Notes under the pieces: model-generated
What the model was told of the DNA's origin: nothing
The model's input: only the letters and a program-made list of their open reading frames with translations
Databases searched by the model: none
In this document: in pieces, positions 34,652-41,921 of the stretch
Layout: every line of letters starts with the position of its first letter
Position numbering within the stretch: the stretch's first letter is position 1
Assembly: GCF_017883985.1 (NCBI RefSeq)
Contig: NZ_PRDG01000002.1
Coordinates: forward strand, 248,001 to 312,000
DNA: 64,000 nt
Source: Streptococcus oricebi
GTDB taxonomy: Bacteria; Bacillota; Bacilli; Lactobacillales; Streptococcaceae
Direction of reading: 5' to 3'
Translations under genes and position numbers: made by a program

Positions 34652-35083
34652 ATGTCTAAAGAAAAAGTAAATAATGAAAAAATGGTCGTAGTAGAGAGAA
34701 GCCCTAAGTGGTGGCTCAGTCTAGTAGCTGGAACTTCTCTGGCTCTTGGTTTGGCTGGAGGTTTTAGCCTGGGAGCAGTGACTGTGAGAAGTCAACAGCA
34801 GGCTGTTCAAGCAGGCAACCCTAGCCAGGTCAATAATAATGGACCACAGGATCAAAACGGACAAAATCAAGCAGGACCAGGAGCAGGAAATCGTCCTCCT
34901 CAAGACTTTAATGGAGAAGGTAATATGGGCCCTGGCAATGGCAATATGCCTCCCCAAGGAAATGGAAACCAAGCTGGTCCAGAAGGTGGCAGAAGTAAAA
35001 ATAAGAAACCTGCCAATGCCGATGGAACAACAAAAGAGGACAATTCTCAAGAAAATAATCAATCAAAGACAACAAATTCTTAA
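34652..35083 (+). CDS. Membrane-anchored Gly/Asn/Gln/Pro-rich protein at the cia locus
   Basis: A 143-residue protein. A short cytoplasmic N-terminus (MSKEKVNNEKMVVVERSPKWW) precedes one membrane segment (LSLVAGTSLALGLAGGFSLGAV, ~22-44). The remaining ~95 residues are a low-complexity extracellular tail rich in N, Q, G and P (NNNGPQDQNGQNQAGPGAGN, GPGNGNMPPQGNGNQ), ending in a charged, Lys/Asn-rich segment. There is no Cys lipobox or LPXTG. It lies between pepN and ciaR, where the species I remember have no gene. It has a CiaR-like operator in front. A role in sensing with CiaH, or in wall contact, is a guess. The ribosome site is AGCAGGAA, several bases upstream. Confidence 0.7.
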   Translation: MSKEKVNNEKMVVVERSPKWWLSLVAGTSLALGLAGGFSLGAVTVRSQQQAVQAGNPSQVNNNGPQDQNGQNQAGPGAGNRPPQDFNGEGNMGPGNGNMPPQGNGNQAGPEGGRSKNKKPANADGTTKEDNSQENNQSKTTNS

Positions 35084-35101
35084 GAATTTAGGCTAAGTCA
35101 T

Positions 35102-35109
35102 GATATAAT
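35102..35109 (+). promoter_or_regulatory. ciaRH promoter
   Basis: Extended TGA-TATAAT (TATAAT 35104-35109). A palindrome AATTCTTAAGAATT lies just upstream at 35075-35088. Confidence 0.55.
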
Positions 35110-35131
35110 AGAAAAGAAGAAATTTCAGCTG

Positions 35132-35199
35132 GAGCTAGTTTTAGCTCTCTAGCAAAGGGATTTCCAAGTTCTAGATAGGTAGAAAGCGAGCTGCTTTCT
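35132..35199 (+). promoter_or_regulatory. Structured 5' leader of ciaR
   Basis: Two perfect hairpins lie in the ~105-base leader: GAGCTA-gttt-TAGCTC (35132-35147) and AGAAAGC-gagct-GCTTTCT (35181-35199). The second ends about nine bases before the GGAAGGAG ribosome site. No T run follows either, so translation control or RNA stability is more likely than termination. Confidence 0.5.
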
Positions 35200-35219
35200 G
35201 AGATTGGAAGGAGAAAGAT

Positions 35220-35894
35220 ATGATTAAGATTTTATTAGTTGAAGATGACCTAGGGCTCTCAAATTCAGTATTTGACTTTTTGGATGATTTTGCAGATGTT
35301 ATGCAGGTCTTTGATGGTGAAGAGGGGCTTTACGAAGCCGAAAGTGGAGTCTATGACTTGATTCTGCTGGACCTCATGTTGCCAGAAAAAGACGGTTTCC
35401 AGGTCTTGAAAGATTTGCGGGCCAAGGGAGTCACCACTCCAGTCCTTATCATGACAGCCAAGGAAAGCTTGGACGACAAGGGGCATGGTTTTGAATTAGG
35501 GGCAGATGACTATCTGACCAAACCTTTCTATTTGGAAGAGTTAAAAATGCGGATTCAGGCCTTGCTCAAACGTTCAGGTAAGTTCAATGAAAACACCCTC
35601 TCTTACGGTCAAGTCAAGGTCAATTTATCGACCAATGCGACCCTAGTAGATGGGAAAGCGGTTGAATTGCTAGGAAAAGAATTTGATTTATTAGTTTACT
35701 TCCTACAAAATCAAAATGTTATCCTACCAAAAACCCAGATTTTTGACCGGTTATGGGGCTTTGATAGCGATACAACTATCTCAGTCGTAGAAGTCTATGT
35801 GTCGAAAATTCGCAAAAAACTGAAAGGAACGACTTTTGCGAAGAATTTACAAACCCTTCGTAGTGTCGGCTACATTTTGAAAGATGCTGAATAA
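35220..35894 (+). CDS. ciaR: Response regulator CiaR
   Basis: A 224-residue OmpR/PhoB-type regulator. The receiver domain has acidic residues ED at 8-9, the phosphorylation site Asp51 ([13 protein letters not shown]), Thr in [11 protein letters not shown] and Lys in YLTKPFY. The winged-helix domain (~130-224) ends [29 protein letters not shown]. The sequence is almost identical to pneumococcal CiaR as I remember it. It controls envelope stress, competence, beta-lactam tolerance and small csRNAs through direct TTTAAG repeats. It overlaps ciaH by 11 bases. Confidence 0.97.
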   Translation: MIKILLVEDDLGLSNSVFDFLDDFADVMQVFDGEEGLYEAESGVYDLILLDLMLPEKDGFQVLKDLRAKGVTTPVLIMTAKESLDDKGHGFELGADDYLTKPFYLEELKMRIQALLKRSGKFNENTLSYGQVKVNLSTNATLVDGKAVELLGKEFDLLVYFLQNQNVILPKTQIFDRLWGFDSDTTISVVEVYVSKIRKKLKGTTFAKNLQTLRSVGYILKDAE

Positions 35895-37287
35895 ACTTAA
35901 AAAGACCTTATATGCGGATGATTTTTCCTATTTCATTCGCTATTTTGGCGTGTTTACCCTGATTTTTTCAGCCATGACCCTCTTGATTATCCAGGTTATG
36001 CGTTCAGGGCTCTATACAACCGTTGATGATAATTTGACGCGGCTCAGTCAAAGTCCAGCCTCTGTTTTAAACTTGGCCCTCACCAGGGCTGTGGGCCTGG
36101 AGCACAATGTGGCCAGCCCACAAAATAATAATCAAACCGACAAGAGTTCAGGTCCTGCTGATAAAACCCATCAGGCCGAAGGGGAGCCAGACGGCCAGAA
36201 CAAACCCAGTGTCAGTGCCAATACAGAAGCCATTTTATTTGACGAAAATTATAAACAAATCACAACAGGAGACAATTTTCTAGGTCTAGATAAGATTGAA
36301 TTTGATAAGAAAAAGCTCAATCAAATCAGCCAGGTCAAGGTCAGCAATAGCTATGGTCAGGAAGAAACCTACCGGATGTTGCTCTTTGATATTGACCCCA
36401 GCAACGACATTCCCAGTGTCAAGTATGCGGCCGTTTTGATTAACATCAATCAGCTGGAGCAGACCAGCCAGAGCCATGAACAGTTAATCGTGGTCGTGAT
36501 GATTAGTTTCTGGCTGATTTCCATTGTTGCAAGTATCTATCAGGCCAGAGTGAGTGTCAAGCCCCTCCTAGAGAGTATGCAAAAGCAGAAGGCCTTTGTG
36601 GAAAATGCTAGCCATGAGCTGCGGACCCCCTTGGCCGTTCTGCAAAATCGTCTGGAAACCCTCTTTCGTAAGCCTGAGGCAACCATTATGGACACCAGTG
36701 AAAATATCGCATCCAGCCTAGAGGAGGTCAGAAATATGCGGATGCTGACGACCAACCTCCTCAACCTGGCCCGCAGGGACGATGGAATCAAGGCTGAAAT
36801 TACCGATATTGAGCCCAGCTTTTTTGAGACCACCTTTGCCAACTATGCCATTATCGCTTCAGAAAATGGCAAGGTTTTTCATTATGAAAACCGGGTGCGC
36901 CAGATGATTAAGACCGATAGCACCCTGCTCAAGCAGCTGATGACTATCCTTTTTGATAATGCAGTTAAATATACCGAAGACGATGGAGAAATCTCCTTTA
37001 CCATTACAGCCAATGAACGCTACCTCTTTATGAGTGTGGCGGATAATGGACCAGGGATTGGAGCCGAGGACAAGAAGAAAATCTTTGATCGTTTTTATCG
37101 GGTAGATAAGGCCCGGACCCGACAAAAAGGGGGCTTTGGGCTGGGCCTGTCTCTAGCCAAGCAAATCGCTGATGCCCTCAAAGGGACCATTACGGTCAAG
37201 GACAATCGCCCCAAGGGTACCATCTTTGAGGTAAAGATTGCTATCAAAATGGATAGTAAAAATAATAAGAAAAGAAATAGCCGATGA
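35884..37287 (+). CDS. ciaH: Sensor histidine kinase CiaH
   Basis: A 467-residue membrane kinase. TM1 is ~residues 18-39; an extracellular loop of about 160 residues follows; TM2 is ~201-220 ([19 protein letters not shown]). The H-box is [17 protein letters not shown], with the phosphorylated histidine at ~244; the N-box is [18 protein letters not shown]; then [20 protein letters not shown] and [15 protein letters not shown]. The extracellular loop carries a low-complexity segment ([20 protein letters not shown]) whose composition echoes the anchored protein encoded just upstream of ciaR. The start overlaps ciaR. Confidence 0.96.
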   Translation: MLNKLKKTLYADDFSYFIRYFGVFTLIFSAMTLLIIQVMRSGLYTTVDDNLTRLSQSPASVLNLALTRAVGLEHNVASPQNNNQTDKSSGPADKTHQAEGEPDGQNKPSVSANTEAILFDENYKQITTGDNFLGLDKIEFDKKKLNQISQVKVSNSYGQEETYRMLLFDIDPSNDIPSVKYAAVLININQLEQTSQSHEQLIVVVMISFWLISIVASIYQARVSVKPLLESMQKQKAFVENASHELRTPLAVLQNRLETLFRKPEATIMDTSENIASSLEEVRNMRMLTTNLLNLARRDDGIKAEITDIEPSFFETTFANYAIIASENGKVFHYENRVRQMIKTDSTLLKQLMTILFDNAVKYTEDDGEISFTITANERYLFMSVADNGPGIGAEDKKKIFDRFYRVDKARTRQKGGFGLGLSLAKQIADALKGTITVKDNRPKGTIFEVKIAIKMDSKNNKKRNSR

Positions 37288-37698
37288 AAGTATTGATTTA
37301 TGGTGCAGGGACGATCGGGCTGACTTACGCTTGGCTCTTGTCGAGAAAGAATGAAGTTGATGTCTTGGTGCGTGAGCAAAAATTGAAAAAATATCAGGCG
37401 GGTTTCCGCCTGTTTTTGAAGGATTTGCGAAAGAGAGCAGGAATACCAAGAATATCTTTTTCAGCCACGACTAGTGAGCAAAGTTGAGCAGGATTATGAT
37501 TTTATTTTCTTGACCGTCAATAGCAAGCAGCTAGAAGAGGCAGCGGCAGACCTTGCGCAAGCCAAGGCTTCTGGACAAATCCTGATTTTACAAAATAACT
37601 GGGATATTGATAGGAAGCTGGCTCCTTATTTTGCCCAAGAGGACTACTTGCTGGCTTTTCCCTATGCCTATCTGGCAATCTTATCAACCTTTTATTGA
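37284..37698 (+). pseudogene. Frameshifted, truncated ketopantoate-reductase-like gene
   Basis: The start overlaps the ciaH stop (ATGA). The first frame reads [34 protein letters not shown], the NAD(P)-binding start of the PanE/ApbA family, then fails at a stop at 37485-37487. The original frame resumes after a one-base shift near 37432 (EYQEYLFQPRLVSKVEQDYDFIFLTVNSKQLEEA) and stops at 37698. A third-frame remnant (WQSYQPFIETYLQK, 37673-37729) may be the original C-terminus. The family is ~300 residues; about half is missing. It is a decayed gene. Confidence 0.8.
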
Positions 37699-37715
37699 AA
37701 CGTATCTACAAAAAA

Positions 37716-37784
37716 GAACTTCCCATTAAGGAAGTTCTCAGATTAAAGACAAACTAGATGTTATTCTGGTTTGTCTTTTTTTAT
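37716..37784 (+). terminator. Double hairpin terminator after the ciaRH transcript
   Basis: The first hairpin is GAACTTCC-cattaa-GGAAGTTC (37716-37737). The second is AAAGACAAAC (37745-37754) with GTTTGTCTTT (37769-37778), followed by TTTTTT. Confidence 0.85.
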
Positions 37785-37817
37785 TCAAGATGGCATAAGA
37801 TAAGGAAATAAATTGTC

Positions 37818-39266
37818 TTATTTTACAGACCAGACACTTAGTGATCCTTCATTGACGGGGAAATCTGCCCAGCCGTCCGCCTCAATAGTGACGGTGTCAG
37901 AGCAGTTGCCCAAGTAATCGGAGAATTCTTGCCCAGCCCGATTTTCACCGACAAACATGCGTTTGCTGTTAGCAGAATGATTGCTTAGAAGAACCGCGAT
38001 TGGTTGAGCGTTTTCTTGCCCGAGACGGGTCCAGCCGATACAGTTGGGGTCGTCAAAGTAGTCTCTCTCTTCCCCGTAGGCCAGATTAAGGCGGATGTCT
38101 AGTAGCTTGTCCAAAACTTCTTTAAAGTCAGTCTGGGCATAGTCCCCCTTAATTCCATAGTAGTCTCCATAAAAGACACAAGGCAGTCCAGCCTCTCGCA
38201 GCAAAATCAGGGCATAGGCAGCCGGCTTGAACCATTCCTCCACAGTAGACTCTAGAGCCTGTCCCCTTTGGGTATCGTGGTTATCTACGAAAGTAACGGC
38301 TGATTCAGGATGGTTTTGAGCCAAGCTCCCATCAAAAATAGTCCGCAAGTCATAGTCAGCTCCAGCTTTTCCAGCATCAAAGAAATTCTGGTGGAGCTTG
38401 ACGTCGACCAGGTCGATTTGGTAGTCGGTTTTTTCAAGATAGAGATCGTTAGCAGTCTTATCACCCTTCCAAAATTCACCAAAGACATAGAAATCCTGGC
38501 CGTATTTTTGACTGATGTCGCGGATAAAATTTTTCATAAAGAAGGAATCAATGTGCTTGACTGCATCCAGCCTGAAGCCGTGAATACCAGTGGTCTCGAT
38601 AAACCAATCCGCCCAATCGTAGATATTTTGGACGACCTCAGGGTGCTTGAAATCAAGGTCAGCATACATGAGATAGTCGTAGTTTTTATTTTCGGTATCA
38701 ACCAAATCATCGCTAGCCCAGCCCTTATTGTCTCCCTGAATGAGGTAAATACCAGACTTTTGGCTCTTGGCATCGTAGTCGGTACCAGTGAAGTGGTACC
38801 AATGCCAATCAAAGTCATTGTAGGTTTTCTGACGTCCTTCAAAGGTGAAATGGGTCCAGCCCTCAATCTCAAAGGGTTCAGAAAGCACTTGCGTTCGGTC
38901 GTCAGCTGCCACTTCGACAACTGTAAAGGTTTCGGTGTAATCCGCGGCTGCCTTGTGATTTAAGACGACATCAGCGATGGGTTCAATGCCGTTTTCTTTG
39001 AGGGCAGCGATAGCCTGGAGATATTGGTCCTTGCTGCCGTATTTGGTGCGAACAGTTCCTTTTTGGTCAAATTCACCCAAGTCAAACAGATCATAAACGC
39101 CGTAGCCGACATCGTTACTACCAGTTCCCTTGAAAGCAGGAGGTAGCCAGATTTTTCTGATCCCCTTGGCTGCCAAATCAGGTGCCGCTTCTGCGAGCCG
39201 CGTCCAGTGCTGACCGTCGTCGGGTAAATACCATTCAAAGGCTTGAAATAAAGTTTGATTTTCCAT
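37818..39266 (-). CDS. amyA: Cytoplasmic alpha-amylase, GH13 family
   Basis: A 482-residue glycoside hydrolase with no signal peptide, so it acts on internal maltodextrin or glycogen. The four GH13 regions are present: DVVLNHKA; GFRLDAVKH (nucleophile Asp); FGEFW (acid/base Glu); FVDNHDTQ. MENQTLFQAFEWYLPDDGQHW is the typical intracellular amylase start; the frame extends 11 codons upstream, but ATG 39266 has an AGAGG ribosome site and the family N-terminus. It stands alone on the minus strand between the ciaRH region and the P-loop kinase gene. Confidence 0.94.
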   Translation of the reverse strand: MENQTLFQAFEWYLPDDGQHWTRLAEAAPDLAAKGIRKIWLPPAFKGTGSNDVGYGVYDLFDLGEFDQKGTVRTKYGSKDQYLQAIAALKENGIEPIADVVLNHKAAADYTETFTVVEVAADDRTQVLSEPFEIEGWTHFTFEGRQKTYNDFDWHWYHFTGTDYDAKSQKSGIYLIQGDNKGWASDDLVDTENKNYDYLMYADLDFKHPEVVQNIYDWADWFIETTGIHGFRLDAVKHIDSFFMKNFIRDISQKYGQDFYVFGEFWKGDKTANDLYLEKTDYQIDLVDVKLHQNFFDAGKAGADYDLRTIFDGSLAQNHPESAVTFVDNHDTQRGQALESTVEEWFKPAAYALILLREAGLPCVFYGDYYGIKGDYAQTDFKEVLDKLLDIRLNLAYGEERDYFDDPNCIGWTRLGQENAQPIAVLLSNHSANSKRMFVGENRAGQEFSDYLGNCSDTVTIEADGWADFPVNEGSLSVWSVK

Positions 39267-39297
39267 AGCTAAAACCTCTTTCAAAATTCTTGCTAAC

Positions 39298-39337
39298 ATT
39301 TTACCAAAAATTGTGGAAGAAAGTTTGGAAAAACTTT
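39298..39337 (-). promoter_or_regulatory. amyA promoter with an inverted repeat over the -35
   Basis: Minus strand: extended TGG-TAAAAT (39303-39298). A perfect AAAGTTT-ggaa-AAACTTT repeat (39320-39337) covers the -35 position, suggesting a repressor or activator site. It does not match the CcpA cre consensus. Confidence 0.4.
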
Positions 39338-39358
39338 GTGCTGGATAAAATGCCGTGA

Positions 39359-39868
39359 CTACTTTAGGTTTTCTGTGAAACGATCCAGTTCCTTTTGGTT
39401 ATGTAGTATGGTAATTTTATCTGCATAGGTCTGACATACTTTTGCATAACGCTCACGAGCAGTTTTCTTTCGTCCGTCTCTTAAAAACCAACGAATAAAC
39501 TCCCAATCTAGTTTTTCGGGGCAATCAGCTGCCATGTCTTCACGAACTTTCCCGCGATATTTAAGGTAACGTTTAATCACTCGATAGAGGGAGTTCCAGC
39601 GATTGAAGTTCATAAAGATAATCAAGTCAGCCTGCTCCATCCGTTTTTCATAATGGCACCAAGAATAGTTACCGTCAATAACCCAATGAGTATTTTTACT
39701 TAAAAAATCGCCAACCTTATTCTCCATATCTTCGCGCTCACTGACTTCCCAGTTTGCTTTAAACTGCAGGGTATCCAAATGAAGTTTAGGAATGGAGTAA
39801 TGCTGAGCAAGTTTTTTCGCTAACGTTGATTTGCCTGAGCCAGAGTAGCCAATAATAACGATTTTCAT
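39359..39868 (-). CDS. P-loop nucleoside-kinase-like protein (FlaR/topology-modulation type)
   Basis: A 169-residue protein. It begins [21 protein letters not shown], a Walker A P-loop, followed by LHLDTLQFKANW, WVIDGNYSW and DLIIFMNFNRWNSLYRVIKRYLKYRGKVREDMAADCPEKLDWEFIRW. This pattern matches small adenylate-kinase-like proteins often annotated as DNA topology modulation protein FlaR. That old name has weak experimental support; the real substrate is unknown. It lies 45 bases downstream of rpsT, beyond its terminator. Confidence 0.8.
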   Translation of the reverse strand: MKIVIIGYSGSGKSTLAKKLAQHYSIPKLHLDTLQFKANWEVSEREDMENKVGDFLSKNTHWVIDGNYSWCHYEKRMEQADLIIFMNFNRWNSLYRVIKRYLKYRGKVREDMAADCPEKLDWEFIRWFLRDGRKKTARERYAKVCQTYADKITILHNQKELDRFTENLK

Positions 39869-39893
39869 AAAAATCTTTTCCTTTTCAGAGCAA

Positions 39894-39915
39894 GAAAAAA
39901 AGCTCCATAGAGCTT
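39894..39915 (-). terminator. rpsT terminator
   Basis: Read on the minus strand: AAGCTC-tatg-GAGCTT (39915-39900) followed by T7. It begins at the rpsT stop codon. Confidence 0.85.
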
Positions 39916-40150
39916 ATTTTGCAAGTTTTGCTGCAAGACGTGCTTTGTCGCGGCTTGCTTTGTTTTTGTGAATCAAACCTTTAGTTTCTGCTTTGTCGAT
40001 GCTTGAAGAAGCAGCGCGGAAAAGTTCTTCAGTTGGGTTTGCTTCAAATGCTTTAATTGCAGTACGCATAGCTGATTTTTGAGCTGAGTTTTTTTCGTTG
40101 TGTTTAACGTTTAATTCAGCGCGTTTAATAGCTGATTTAATGTTTGCCAA
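39914..40150 (-). CDS. rpsT: Ribosomal protein S20
   Basis: A 78-residue 30S subunit protein: [20 protein letters not shown], then [14 protein letters not shown] and the C-terminal [22 protein letters not shown]. An ATG lies five codons upstream (40165), but the bases after it are GGAGGTGA, a strong Shine-Dalgarno placed ideally for the TTG at 40150. The TTG gives the family N-terminus MANIKSA. The UUG start parallels E. coli rpsT, where the weak start codon takes part in autoregulation. It is monocistronic, with a good promoter and terminator. Confidence 0.92.
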   Translation of the reverse strand: MANIKSAIKRAELNVKHNEKNSAQKSAMRTAIKAFEANPTEELFRAASSSIDKAETKGLIHKNKASRDKARLAAKLAK

Positions 40151-40182
40151 GTTTTTCACCTCCATTTAATACTAACTATCTC

Positions 40183-40211
40183 ATTATACTTGAAAAAGTC
40201 GTGTTTGACAA
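40183..40211 (-). promoter_or_regulatory. rpsT promoter
   Basis: Minus strand: TTGTCA (40211-40206), a 17-base spacer and TATAAT (40188-40183). The -35 lies eight bases below the coaA stop codon. Confidence 0.8.
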
Positions 40212-40218
40212 GCCTAAA

Positions 40219-41139
40219 TTATTTTTTTAGATAAATTTCGTCAATTTCATGATTGGCAGCCTTATGTAAAATTAACTCGGCCCGATTGCGGGTGGGCTCG
40301 ATATAGTTTTTCAGATTGACTAGGTTGATAGTCTGCCAGACCTTGCGGGCAAAGTCAATGACCTCTTCTAGAGGTTTTTGAGTAAAGTGGTGGTAGTAGT
40401 TGTCAGGATTATCCTTGGCCAAGTCCAGCAATTTGGTAAAGCGGTCCAGATACCAAGTTTCGATATTTTGGACTTCGGCATCTACATAGATAGAGAAGTC
40501 AAAGTAGTCGGTCATATATAATCGCTCATTTTGTGGATTTTGAAAGACATTGATTCCCTCGACAATGACAAAGTCTGCCGCCTCGATTTTTTGGGTCTTA
40601 TTTGGGACAATATCGTAAATCTCATGTGAATAGACAGGAATTTGGTAGTTTTGCCCATTTTTCAGATGATCCAGAAAGTCGAGGAGGAGCTCCATATTAT
40701 AACTTTCTGGAAAGCCCTTGCGTTGTAAGAGTTCCTCTTCTTCTAAAAGGGCGTTGGGGTAGAGAAAACCGTCTGTGGTAACCAATTCCACCTTGGCTTC
40801 TTCAAAGGTCCTGGATAGTAGAATTTGCAAGAGCCGGCTAGTTGTTGATTTGCCGACGGCCACACTACCTGAAATACCGATGATAAAGGGCCGTTTTTTT
40901 AGATTTTTTTGTAGGAAGATTCCCTTAGAAAAGGCCAAATCCTCCTTGGACCGCTTGTAGATTTGAATCAGGTAGGTCAGGGGGAGATAGACCTCAACAA
41001 CATCTTGGAGGTTGATTTCATCATTAAAACTTTTAATAGAATTAAGTTCCTGGGCAGTCAGGGGAGCTGGTACCTTTCGATGTAAATTCTGCCAGGTCTC
41101 ACGACTGATTTTGTCAAAGTGAATAAATTCGTTGGTCAT
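40219..41139 (-). CDS. coaA: Pantothenate kinase, type I
   Basis: A 306-residue enzyme for the first step of coenzyme A synthesis. The P-loop is [20 protein letters not shown] (~90). Further blocks are [56 protein letters not shown] and the C-terminal [22 protein letters not shown]. Its neighbours rpsT and the divergent methyltransferase-deo operon are the usual streptococcal context. TAGGAGTG precedes the ATG. Confidence 0.95.
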   Translation of the reverse strand: MTNEFIHFDKISRETWQNLHRKVPAPLTAQELNSIKSFNDEINLQDVVEVYLPLTYLIQIYKRSKEDLAFSKGIFLQKNLKKRPFIIGISGSVAVGKSTTSRLLQILLSRTFEEAKVELVTTDGFLYPNALLEEEELLQRKGFPESYNMELLLDFLDHLKNGQNYQIPVYSHEIYDIVPNKTQKIEAADFVIVEGINVFQNPQNERLYMTDYFDFSIYVDAEVQNIETWYLDRFTKLLDLAKDNPDNYYHHFTQKPLEEVIDFARKVWQTINLVNLKNYIEPTRNRAELILHKAANHEIDEIYLKK

Positions 41140-41167
41140 CTTACACTACACTCCTATCTAACTACCT

Positions 41168-41230
41168 AGTATAGCATATCTAATAAGAGAATGTAAACGA
41201 TTTACAAAAGCTAGATGAATATGATAAAAT
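41168..41230. promoter_or_regulatory. Divergent promoters sharing a 15-bp palindrome as their -35 boxes
   Basis: TGTAAA-CGA-TTTACA (41192-41206) is a perfect inverted repeat. Its right arm is the -35 of the rightward promoter (18-base spacer, extended TGA-TAAAAT, 41225-41230). Its left arm, read on the minus strand, is the -35 of coaA (18-base spacer, extended TGC-TATACT, 41173-41168). The two promoters are mirror images. The palindrome resembles a CcpA/LacI-family operator with one extra central base. Confidence 0.7.
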
Positions 41231-41236
41231 AGTTTT

Positions 41237-41824
41237 ATGAGTAAAATGTATTTCGCAGAAAATCCGGACGCAAAGCACGATATTCACCAATTAAGGGTCC
41301 AACTTCTGGGTCAGGAGCTGACCTTTTTGACTGATGCCGGAGTCTTTAGTAAGAGGATGATTGACTATGGTAGTCAGGTCCTGCTTTCTTGCCTGGATTT
41401 TAAAGAAGGGGAGAGTCTTTTAGATGTGGGTTGTGGTTACGGCCCCTTGGCCTTGACCTTGGTCAAAGCCCAAGGAGTGGTGGCAACCCTGGTTGATGTC
41501 AATCAGCGGGCCCTAGACTTGGCTAGAAAAAATGCTGAAAATAATCATATTGAAGCTCAAATTTTTCAGTCAAATCTCTATTCAGAGGTTGAAGGGCAGT
41601 TTCAGCACATCATCAGCAACCCTCCTATCCGGGCGGGTAAGCAGGTAGTCCACCAGCTTATTTCCTCTGCTTATGACCATTTAGTAACTGGTGGTGATTT
41701 GACTATCGTTATCCAAAAAAAGCAGGGAGCACCTAGCGCTAAAAGCAAGATGGAAGAGGTCTTTGGTGACTGCCAGGTCTTAAAAAAAGACAAGGGCTAC
41801 TATATCTTGCAGAGCCAAAAGTGA
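41237..41824 (+). CDS. Class I SAM-dependent methyltransferase, RsmC-like
   Basis: A 195-residue protein. The SAM-binding motif is LLDVGCGYGPLALTL (~62); the catalytic ISNPPIRAGKQVVHQ (~130) is the N-P-P motif of N2-guanine/N6-adenine methyltransferases of the RsmC/RlmG group. It is the short, single-domain form common in Gram-positives. It is probably an rRNA or tRNA base methylase; the target is unknown. It is the first gene of the transcript that continues to deoA. Six bases separate the -10 from ATG, so no leader is expected. Confidence 0.85.
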   Translation: MSKMYFAENPDAKHDIHQLRVQLLGQELTFLTDAGVFSKRMIDYGSQVLLSCLDFKEGESLLDVGCGYGPLALTLVKAQGVVATLVDVNQRALDLARKNAENNHIEAQIFQSNLYSEVEGQFQHIISNPPIRAGKQVVHQLISSAYDHLVTGGDLTIVIQKKQGAPSAKSKMEEVFGDCQVLKKDKGYYILQSQK

Positions 41825-41921
41825 ATGTGGGTTATTTGCTCTAAAAAACAATCTTTGTCTAAGTAGAAAAAGGGAGCAGTAGGCAATTTACGAATCATGA
41901 AGGAAGGATTTGAGAGAAGAA

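Noticed and set aside
38310-38963. 217-codon plus-strand frame antisense to amyA
   Set aside because: It is a shadow of the amyA reading frame; there is no start signal and no domain.
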